NCBI GenBank assembly: GCA_015501595.1
Contig: JADNRX010000133.1
Coordinates: 1 to 64,000 of the forward strand
Length of the DNA: 64,000 nt
Direction of reading: 5' to 3'
Source of the DNA: Hymenopellis radicata
Taxonomy: Eukaryota > Basidiomycota > Agaricomycetes > Agaricales > Physalacriaceae
Shown: piece by piece, positions 53,917-64,000 of the stretch
Numbering within the stretch: position 1 is the stretch's first letter
Layout of the letters: every line of letters begins with the position of its first letter
The notes under the pieces: model-generated
What the model was told of the DNA's origin: nothing
The model's database searches: none
Seen by the model: only the letters and a program-made list of their open reading frames with translations
Position numbers and translations under genes: made by a program

Positions 53917-56093
53917 ATGATGGCCTCCCTCTTTATCTTCGTATCAATCTGGCTGACCGCTGCTGTACTGGGACGCCTTCTGCGCCGCCGCCAAAGTCTA
54001 CCTCTACCTCCGGGACCGAAAGGTCTTCCAATTATCGGAAACCTCTTCGATAGGCCGACGCGCAATGCCTGGCTGACATACACCGCCTGGAAATCGACCT
54101 ACGTATCAGATGTTGTGTCTGTCAACGTCCTCGGAGAGCCACTTGTTGTCCTCAACTCCGTGAAAGCAGCTACTGAGCTGTTTGAGAGGCGTTCTGGAAA
54201 CTATTCAGACCGACCCTGTTCGTACTTTTCGGCGGGTTTCTCATGTTGTGCATAGCTTTGACGTCTAGGATAGCCTTCTACATGGCAAGCGAACTGATGC
54301 AATGGAAATGGGACTTTGGCTTCACGCGATATTCCGACATATGGAGGTATGCTCTAGTTTGCACTTCGTCTTTCGGACCCCTCATGGATCCGGAGTTCAG
54401 ACTTCATCGGAAAACCTTCCATCAATATTTCAACTCCAATGAAGTTGGAGCGTATCATCCCATTCAATGGAAGGCTTCCGTTGCAACGCTGAAGCAGATC
54501 CTTCGCCAACCAGACGACTTCCGTCACCTTATCCGACAGTAAGTTTACATGCATTGAGGTTAGAGAGTCGATGCTCATTGCACGCATGGTCTAGTCACAT
54601 AGGATCGACCGTCCTCTTCATTGCGTATGGGTACGAAGTGCAACCGAAGGATGACAGATTTGTGCAGATTATAGACAAGGCCTTGCAAGAGGCAGGCTGG
54701 GCCATGTTCCAGGGAAATTACCTGGTTGATTACTTCCCGATTCTCAGGCTCATCCCAGGTGCGTCGCAGAGCGAGACGGCTTGAATGGGCTCATGTCGTT
54801 ACAGCCTGGTTCCCGTTCGCTTCGTTCAAGAAGGACGCCGCGATTGCAGCCAAAGACTCTCTAGAAGTTCTGAATGCGCCATTCGACTGGACTCTGAGAG
54901 CGATGGTGAATTCTTTCCGGCGTTCGTTCAATCTATGCTTACTGATTGCATGATAGGCCGAAGGTCGCGCAGAAACCTCCTTCGTTTCACGATGTTTCGA
55001 ACGCCTACACTTAAAGGCGACAGATGAAGTAGATCGGGAGAAAGAGATTGTGGAAGTCATCAAGAACTGCGCAGCCATCACATTTGCTGGTAAGCTGCAT
55101 CCTATTGTTATACTGAACTCTGAATCAAATTGAACCTACCGACAGCTGGTGCTGATACGGTCTGTACTTTTATACGCCTGTCGGCTTCTCAAGCTTACAC
55201 TTCCCAAGACCACCTCTGCCGTTGTCACTACTATCATGGCCATGATCCTCAATCCGAAGTGCTGCGTAAAGCTCAAATGGAGCTGGATGCCGTTGTTGGG
55301 AGGACCAGACTCCCAAACTTTGAGGATCGGTCCAATCTTCCTTTCATTAACGCTATAATTTTGGAGGCCCTGCGATGGCGACCTGTATTACCTTTAGGTA
55401 CGTCTTGTACGCGCCATGTCTACTCTCAACTCACGAGAAACGTTAAAGCCGTCGCTCACGCGAACGTCAACGACGATGTCTACAATGGGTATTGTATACC
55501 AGGTGGTGGGTTGCCTTGTCGCGCGCCTTTAGCATCTGGTCTTAACGAGCTTGCAGGCTCTACGGTTCTAGGAAACGTTTGGTGCGCTACCGTTCTCGAC
55601 GTTATGTGTGTGCTTGACTGAGACATCAGTGTAGGGCGATGATGCACGACGAGGATGTTTACCCCAACGCTGAGGCGTTCGATCCAGAGCGATTTCTGGG
55701 CCCTACGCCACAACCTGATCCCACGAAAGTAGGCGTGTTTGGGTTCGGAAGACGGTGAGAGCTCGCGTTTGTTGATCGGAAGCATAGTTCGTGCTCACGC
55801 AGCCGTAGTATATGCGCCGGTCGTTACTTCGCTCTGCAAGGGGCGTATATCCAAGTTGCCTGCTTGCTCTGGGCTTTCAACATCGGGCCAGCGCAAGACG
55901 CAAACGGAAATGACGTCTTGCCCGATCCTAACGCATATGTTGATAGAGTCATACTGCGAGTATCCGTCTAATTCTTCCTCCGTTGTCGCTGACAATGCAC
56001 ACCAGCCATCCCCTCCCATTCCAGTGCAAATTTACTCCGCGATTTCCGAACGTCGAGAGTGTTATTGAGCAGGCTGGTTCCATCGCCTCCTAG
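53917..56093 (+). CDS. Cytochrome P450 monooxygenase (P450-B)
   Basis: Many exons, roughly 500 residues after splicing. N-terminal membrane anchor (MASLFIFVSIWLTAAVLG), then LPLPPGPKGLPIIGNLFDRP. Markers in order: LMQWKWDFGFTRYSDIWR, FHQYFNSNEVGAYHPI, GNYLVDYFPILRLIP, I-helix AAGADT/TTSAV (oxygen activation), ExxR as ILEALRWRP, FDPERFLGP, and haem-binding FGFGRR/SICAGRY, whose Cys ligates the iron. A GTGAGA intron splits the haem signature. The tail is VPFQCKFTPRFPNVESVIEQ. Two adjacent ATGs (53917, 53920) could start translation. All key residues are present; this is the only working P450 here. ER-bound, with a CPR partner; substrate unknown. Confidence 0.85.
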
Positions 56094-56119
56094 GTCGATC
56101 TTTCTGAAAGCTACGCTAC

Positions 56120-56185
56120 TACTTACAACCCGCGATTTCCTCGTGCGGAGGACATTATTGAGCAAGCCGCTTTCATCGCCTACTA
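56120..56185 (+). pseudogene. Duplicated tail of the P450-B gene
   Basis: About 65 bases that repeat the last coding stretch and stop of P450-B: CCGCGATTTCC...ATTATTGAGCA...TTCATCGCCTACTAGGTCGA corresponds to 56036-56097. It encodes a variant peptide PRFPRAEDIIEQAAFIAY. It sits 30-odd bases after the true stop. Confidence 0.75.
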
Positions 56186-56307
56186 GGTCGACGATCGCAG
56201 AAAGGATTCACTGTCACGCTACTTACGCCGTGGCTTCGATAACTCATGTATCACTTTGTACAAAATCAAGCTGGCATTCAAAAGTTCTCGGTCGGTACAG
56301 ATGGTGT

Positions 56308-57902
<1,595 letters not shown>

Positions 57903-57938
57903 GTTTCCGATGGCACTCCTGCGATTACCGTCGCGCAT

Positions 57939-57944
57939 TTTATA
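57939..57944 (-). promoter_or_regulatory. TATA box of the xylanase gene
   Basis: TATAAA on the minus strand (GCATATAAAATGCG context), 37 bp before the ATG. Confidence 0.6.
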
Positions 57945-58870
57945 TGCGTCCAGAGGTACATATTCCGCCGAGATTATTCATCCATGACGGCACAATAGGC
58001 CTGATGAGTAGAATGATTAGGTTGCAACATCGCGACGTGATGCATCACTGGCTAGGTCTACTGTCGAAAAGCGACCGAATGTCGGAGAAAAGGCTACCAG
58101 CAGACACTCCTCTAAAAAGTCAGGAAATCTTCCGGCCGACTCGGACAACTGTACCCGTAGCGCCTGGGCCTTCAACAAAAGCCCTGCGTCAACGAAGGGG
58201 GCAGATCGAGTACCGACGTACTGGGAAAGACCTCGGAGAATAGTGTTGACGCGTATGCATGAGACAGAACGTGAATGTCATGTCAACCTTGTTTCTGACC
58301 GCTGCACATAAACTTCTACCGATGATCTAACGTCTATTAGTCTATTCAAGTCCGAGTCTGTTAGGTTCACGAAACAGGTCAGCAAGAATCAGGCAAGAAT
58401 GGAACAGTTCACCACCGCCTACCTTTCAACGGTGAAAAATGCTGCAGGTCGCCAGCGCGTCCATCAAATCAGCTCCCCGTTGTCAGCTATTGCCAGAGGT
58501 GGCCGTGCAGCAACGGTAGGAGAAGGACAAGAAGAGAAGGAACGTCGCAATGCCTTCTAAAGCAAACACGGCACAACAACGCGTAAGCCGACGATCATCC
58601 GATTCTTCAGTACGTGCTGTGTTCTGTAAGGGCTAGATGCACGTAAAAACATATCTATCTATCTTCAGAGTGCACATCAAAGCTTCTCGAAAATGACCCG
58701 CTGAGGGCTAATCTAACCGTTTCTGTTGACGCCACCAGAGTTATGCCTCTATGACAAGTTCTTCCTCCTGTTCCAAGCATACACCGAAAGTCAAGGCAAC
58801 GCTAGGTGAATATGTTGTCAATTGTCAGAAGGCTAGCCTGGTCTGCTGTCTAATGCAACAGATGGACCTA
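57945..58870. other. Intergenic, no recognised gene
   Basis: Upstream region of the xylanase and 3' flank of the P450-C relic. No coding chain seen. Confidence 0.4.
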
Positions 58871-58889
58871 ATTACGATCTCTTGATGGT

Positions 58890-59880
58890 CTGTCTCATGG
58901 TTGCCAGGCGGTGCCGACTCCTTAGCCAAAGTCGCGTATAGTCTCTGTTGACAGCTGCCGACCCATGTACTCCGGAGTCGGCCAACTGATCAATAATGTC
59001 GTCTACGGCCCCAAAGCGCAGGGTAAATTTGCACTTGAACGGCAGAGGATGTCTGGCCCATACGTTGTCAGTGACAGCAAAGGAAAAATAGAGGGATACT
59101 TGCACGGCGGCTCCACTTGCCACCAGAACCAAAGCCATAACAAAAGGAACGTTTGAACGCGCCTTTCGACATGGTTCTGGAATGCATGGTACATATTCTC
59201 CGTCTCCGAAGTGTTTGGATGGATGCTTACACACCTGCATAGATTGAAGGAGGGGGGTCAAACCTCTAGGGAATCTTTCGTTGCTACTTCGGCCTCCTTT
59301 TTGAACGAATCGAAAGGAAACCATGCTATCCTTACAGAAGGCGACGCATAGCTCGCAAATGCGGGCAACCTTGGAGAAATTGGGAGTCACACTGAGACTC
59401 GGCAAGTCGTCGACCAAATAACTTCCCTGGAAAATAGCCGCTCCGGCTTCTCGTAAGGCTTTGTCTGCCAGGTCCACATATGCGCCGCCCTCTGGATCAA
59501 CTTTATACCAGTAGACAATGAAGAGAATGGCGGATCCTATATGAGAGCGTGCGCGCGTGCGCGTGATTATTATCTCCAAGAGCGCAACATCAGGTAAGAC
59601 TTACTCCCGAACGTGGTGCAAGAAGTCATCTGGTCCTTGTATACGCTTTAGAAATGCACAGGAAGCCTTTAGTTTAACAGATTCATACGCTCTGATTTCA
59701 TTGGCGTTGAAATATTGAAGAAAGGTTTTCGATGAAGCCTGTTCAATTAGGGTAAGGGAGAGATATTCACATTCAAATGAAAACGGACCTCCATAGGTCG
59801 GAATATCGCAGGAAACCGAAGTCCCATTTCCACTGCATCAGTTCACCTGCCATGGTGAAAGCTATCTCGACCTGTTAAGT
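58890..59880 (-). pseudogene. Cytochrome P450 relic (P450-C)
   Basis: Pieces of a P450 close to P450-B in order on the minus strand: GELMQWKWDFGF with its RYSDL continuation near 59850, a block resembling HRKTFLQYFNANE near 59720, HIGSAILFIVYWYKVDPEGG and GAAIFQGSYLVDDLPSLSV (about 59550-59390), SFRFVQKGGRSSNE near 59310, and the C-terminal LPFKCKFTLRFGAVDDIIDQ near 59010. The whole I-helix to haem region and the N-terminus are missing. Confidence 0.78.
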
Positions 59881-60474
59881 AGAGAGGGTGTGCACTCCAT
59901 GTATGCTACTGGAATTACAGCCGCAGCTTCATGTTTTAAATCTTGGCGGCTGAGAACGCGCATTGAGGGATGGAGCGTCGTCTCGTGCACGGGACGCGTC
60001 TAACAATAGCATGGGAACAATTGAGCATTCAGACTAAATTCGGAACCCGCGATTACATACGAATTGGTTGGGTGCACTCCATCATTACCAGCCTAGGGAT
60101 GATGAGAAGACATGTCAAAGCTATTGTGAAGCTGTGAATGCCATGCTCTAGGCTCACCGTGGTAACAAAAACGACCCGCAGCTGTGGGAGAATGATCGAG
60201 TGATTGTTCCCAGAAAGGAAACCGGTTGCCTGCAAAGTCCACGTTGTAACTTGACAACTTACCGCCACCCTCTTCGAGAAGATTCACTAATTTAAAGCGC
60301 CATTGTTCTCTTTATTTGGCGGGGTACGCCCTGAGCTGGGTGCCGCATGGGTAAGGTCTTTGTTGTTGTTCTTATCGCGTACTTATTACCCTCACCAGTG
60401 ACTGCGTCTTAACCCGTAAATCGTCTTGACGGCGTCCCCTTGCCTTGCCCTGCACTACAACTTGTCCTTTCACG
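59881..60474. other. Intergenic, no recognised gene
   Basis: Lies between the P450 relic and the next plus-strand gene. Short minus-strand open frames at 60053-60287 have no support. A CCCCTTGCCTTGCCC pyrimidine-rich stretch precedes the ATG at 60475. Confidence 0.4.
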
Positions 60475-61119
60475 ATGTCTATCCGCCTCGTCAAGACTCC
60501 ATTTGCTGCGCCCGCCTACCGTGACGGCGGCGCCGGCGCTCTTTACTCCGTCGACACCAATGTCCCATCATCTTCCACCTCTACTCGCACTCCAAAGGGC
60601 CCTCGGAAAGCCTTCACTGGCTTTAAAGGAGGTGTATTCACAACATCCGAGCCTTTCGAGTCGCCTACAACTCCATTAAATTACGTCCGCGACACACCAT
60701 CTGCTTCATCATCCTTTCCGAAACGCACACCCATCAGCCACCGTCGGGCTAGTCCATATGCGGACGCCTATCCTGGCAAGTCGCCAAGTACAAGGTCCTC
60801 GATGACAGTAGCACGTTCTACTTTTGACGCTGTGGTAGAGGAGGAGGAGGAGCCAGAAATCGAGACGCAGGAGAGTGCAGGGTCGCACGATTCTCAGAGA
60901 TACGAATCAATCACTCACAGACAGCTTGCCTCGCTCTACAGGCCATTTCCGAGCGGTCGGAGTGCTTTGCATCAGGAAGGCGGCAAGGTCGACTATTCCA
61001 AGCAGGTTGCTGGCATGCTACTTAGTCGTGTAAACGACGGACGAATACCTAGACCGTTGGCCAGTCGAAGTCGGTCATATGTGAAGAGCGGGTTGTCGAG
61101 GGTAGCTGTCAGTTTTTGA
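60475..61119 (+). CDS. Uncharacterised disordered protein
   Basis: A single open frame of 214 residues from ATG 60475 (MSIRLVKTPFAAPAYRDGG). Not recognised. The N-terminal two thirds are Ser/Thr/Pro-rich with TPKGPRKAFTGFKGGVFTT, TPISHRRASPYADAYPGKSP and an acidic EEEEEPEIET stretch, probably unstructured. The C-terminal third (YESITHRQLASLYRPFPSGR, VDYSKQVAGMLLSRVNDGRI) looks like one conserved helical block. Ser/Thr-Pro sites suggest phosphorylation. It lies about 380 bp upstream of the phosphate permease, same strand. Confidence 0.6.
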   Translation: MSIRLVKTPFAAPAYRDGGAGALYSVDTNVPSSSTSTRTPKGPRKAFTGFKGGVFTTSEPFESPTTPLNYVRDTPSASSSFPKRTPISHRRASPYADAYPGKSPSTRSSMTVARSTFDAVVEEEEEPEIETQESAGSHDSQRYESITHRQLASLYRPFPSGRSALHQEGGKVDYSKQVAGMLLSRVNDGRIPRPLASRSRSYVKSGLSRVAVSF

Positions 61120-61500
61120 ATGGGAATCTAGATCAGCTCGAGATGATGGAACTCTCCGTCTTTTATGTCTATATTACGAAGTTTGTACTCTTCTTGTCGT
61201 CGCCGTTGCTTTGTCAAATGCTAGCTTTCTGTCCTTTAGATTCATCGGGCGCGAACATTACAAGAACGTTGGTCGTGCGACCTCGCATCATGAAATACGT
61301 CTTGGCCGATTATAGCAAGTTTTCAGGGACCGCTCCGTGCCCAGCACTCCTGGCTCTGCCAAGGTCCACTCGCGATCGCCAAGTGTTACTGTTAATGGTC
61401 TGTATCATATGGAAGGCGCACGTTCGTCTGGAGTTCGCGTTATATAACAGCGAAGAAAGAGGACGATGTAGCCGCATCCACAGCAAGCGTCCGTTCTATC

Positions 61501-63769
61501 ATGCCTGCCCTTCATCAGTGGGATTATCTCTTCGCCTTCGGTACCATCTTTGCTTCGCTAGATGCGTACAACATTGGTGCGTCTTACGCTTTTCTGACTT
61601 CCGGTCTTCTAACTTGTTATCCTCGTAGGCGCTAACGATGTCGCGAATGTATGGCGTTGTCTTGTTGTCTCATAGAAGCACTTCTAACAACACGGTGTTT
61701 TTTTAGTCCTTTGCCACATCAGTTGGATCGAGATCGTTGACCTTGTTCCAAGCATGTTGCGCCGCCGCCGTCATGGAGTTTCTTGGCGGTGTCTTGGTCG
61801 GCGCGCGCGTCTCCGGAACGATAAAAAACGGTATCGTTGTATGTATCCTGCCTTTTGATAAGGAAGTCTTCTAGTACTAAAAATACTCAGTCCCTCTCTG
61901 CCTTTGACGACAATGCGGGTGTCCAGCTTCTTGGATTTACAGTCAGTTCAATCTTTGAAGCAATGGACTGCTTTCCTAATCGACTTTTGCTCTAGGTCGC
62001 GCTTTGCTGCTCGGCTACTTGGTTGATGATCGCTACCAAGAACTCGTGGCCGGTCTCCACGACATACTCGAGTAAGCTATATCTTATTCATCTCTTACAC
62101 GGACTGATCGTCGTGTAGTTGTTTCTGCCATGGCCGGGATTGGTGTGGCAGTTGGAGGCAAAGACGCGGTCAACTGGGGGTGGAATGACGGCAAAGGGTT
62201 GGCCACGATCTTCGCTGGATTCCTTATTGTACGTTTCGTACATTGGAATACTTCGTGTCTCTGATCTTGTTGTAGGCTCCCGGAATTTCTGCTGTCTTCG
62301 CCGCCATCATTTACTTACTCACGAAGTACCTCGTTCTTGTTCGCAAGAATTCCCTTCGAGCCGGCTTCATCGCAGCGCCGGTCTTTTTCTTCACCGTCAC
62401 GGCCATTCTTACCATGGTCATCGGTGAGGGTGTTCTCTTGGTGATCATTTAAGGATTCGTTGACCTTGCTTTAGTTTACAAGGGATCTCCTACGCTCCAT
62501 CTCGATGAATTGGAGCCCAAGGTGATGGCCGCCGCAATCGTTGGTACATCCGCCGTCATCGCAGCTCTTTCGGTTATTTTCTGGCTACCCTACGTCTATT
62601 GTAAAACGGTTCGCAATGACTACAGTAAGCTAAACACTCTGTTCGACCGTTTCTCGTATTCATCGCGCGATTAGCCCTTCGCTTCTACCACTTCTTCCTT
62701 GGTCCTGCCCTCTGGTGGCGCGCTGCTCCTGCTGATGCTGATAGCGGTATCTCCGCCGTTCCCGACTACCGCGTTAGGAAAGACGAGGTCGACCATCCCG
62801 CTCCTGTAAAGGCTCAAGGCATGTATTGTTGCCTTTGAGGACTACTATACCTAAAATTCATGCTAGATGCCGAAAACATGCACACTTCATCAGATGATTC
62901 ATCGGCAGATGAGAAGCACGAATCGACGGATGCTCCTGCCGCTCCTAGTGCTCCCCTTCCTGCTGCCCTCAAGGATGTTGACGCGCACCCCATCGAGGGC
63001 GCGTGGTATCTGCCGAAGAACTTGTACATCATTGCCCGTTACAAGTCGATTCCTTGGTTATGGTTCATAATTTCCCATGGCACATCAGGCATGTCGTCTT
63101 AATATGGTCCTCGATTGTCGACTCAGCTCCTCTACAGTTGACGTCCACGCTCGACAGGGCCAAGGACTGGAGGACATGCACGGGCGCGCGCACCAGTATG
63201 ACAACAAGACAGAGCACCTCTACAGTTTTATTCAAGTCATGACCGCATGCACCGCCTCCTTTGCTCACGGTGCTAACGATCGTACGTTACCGTTTTCGGA
63301 GAAATCTCCAAGCTAATGGCATGCTGCAGTTGGGAATGCTGTCGGTCCATATTCCGCCATATACGACATATGGAGTAGCGGCGAGCCTGCAGGCAAAAAC
63401 AGCGACACTCCTGTCTGGATTCTCGTCGCTGGTGCTCTCATTTTGGTTATTGGCCTTGCGACCTACGGGTACAACATCATGAGTATCCTGGGTAACCGCC
63501 TGACGCTGCACTCGCCTTCCCGTGGTTACAGTATGGAGCTGGGATCTGCGATCACCGTCCTGCTGGCCTCGCAATACGCTATCCCCGTCTCAACGACCAT
63601 GTGCATCACTGGGGCCACGATGGGTGTGGCGATATGTAACGGTGATATCAAAGCTTTCAACTGGAAGGCTTTTGGATGGATTGTCCTTGGATGGGTTCTA
63701 ACGGTACCGATTGCCGGCGTCTCGGCGGGTTGTGTTATGGGGATTATCTTAAATGCGCCACATTTCTAA
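61501..63769 (+). CDS. PiT-family sodium/phosphate permease, PHO89-like
   Basis: Many exons from ATG 61501 (MPALHQWDYLFAFGTIFAS). The two hallmark repeats of the PiT family are present: YNIGANDVAN (exon junction near 61650) with the SVGSRSLTL continuation, and the C-terminal ASFAHGAND...GNAVGP (near 63265-63345). Other markers: NSWPVSTTYS, WGWNDGKGLATIFAGF, LYSFIQVMTACTASFAHG and YAIPVSTTMCITGATMGVA. About 12 membrane segments with a long Ser/Asp-rich cytoplasmic loop in the middle (near 62860-62980: SSDDSSADEKHESTDAP). It imports phosphate with sodium at the plasma membrane, usually at alkaline pH or under phosphate starvation. The intron at 63089-63137 has a GC donor. Apparently intact. Confidence 0.88.
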
Positions 63770-64000
63770 CACAACTTGAATAGGACCGCCTTTCGTATGC
63801 AGCTCGGAATTTGATGATTGTCTATGATAGTCATGTACTTGTTAATTGTTGTGTTTGTGGCAGTGTACAAGGCCGCCGAAAAATACACAACCTCATTTTC
63901 ATGTTGAGGAGCGAAATCGTAGTACATAGCATTTCTTTCTACTTATAAAGTCACCGATAGATCCTCGCAGCGCGCCACTACTGCAGATAACGCTGGCAAA
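63770..64000. other. 3' flank of the phosphate permease
   Basis: No gene start seen before the window ends. Confidence 0.4.

Overview
This window looks like chromosomal DNA of a filamentous basidiomycete, probably an Agaricomycete. That is an inference from four things: genes cut into many short exons by introns of about 45-60 nt with fungal donors, CTNAC-type branch sites and YAG acceptors; several basidiomycete-type families (Mug135-like, F-box-like, P450s with the LPPGPKGLP start, GH10 xylanase); a tyrosine-recombinase retroelement; and a chromodomain-type Ty3/Gypsy element. No rRNA, tRNA or CRISPR array was seen.

Layout. 1-4115: decayed Ngaro/DIRS-type tyrosine-recombinase retrotransposon, cut by the window edge. 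4116-10160: gene-poor, with low-complexity repeats, a minisatellite, TACGTA-rich blocks and an exact 82-bp direct repeat. 10161-14430: two intact membrane-protein genes, a FAR-17a/AIG1-like protein and a DUR3-type urea/Na+ symporter. 14594-17780: an alpha/beta hydrolase, an unknown gene X and the start of a Mug135-like gene. This block is copied almost unchanged at 38377-41448, where the Mug135-like gene is complete and is followed by an F-box-like gene. A third, older version of the set lies at 44170-47382: Mug135-like gene, F-box relic, and the best-preserved hydrolase inverted. 17781-25507, continuing at 37449-37860: gene-poor DNA full of consensus introns around tiny exon-like pieces that repeat in divergent form.

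25508-37448 is a complete, very young Ty3/Gypsy element on the minus strand. Its 153-bp LTRs show no difference and it has a 5-bp target duplication (GTAAG). Gag-protease and pol share one reading frame and are separated by a single UGA followed by CUA, a classic readthrough context. An unrecognised third ORF lies downstream of pol. A 1151-bp hAT-type non-autonomous element (18-bp inverted ends, 8-bp target duplication) has inserted into the 5' part of that ORF.

48978-63769 is mostly host genes: a HAD phosphatase, a P450 pseudogene and an intact P450 arranged head to head, a secreted GH10 endoxylanase, a third P450 relic, an unknown disordered protein, and a PiT/PHO89-type phosphate permease. 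Taken together the host genes suggest a saprotroph with nutrient import (urea, phosphate), xylan breakdown and P450 oxidation, in a region actively reshaped by transposons and segmental duplication. Exon boundaries were placed by hand from splice signals and frame continuity.
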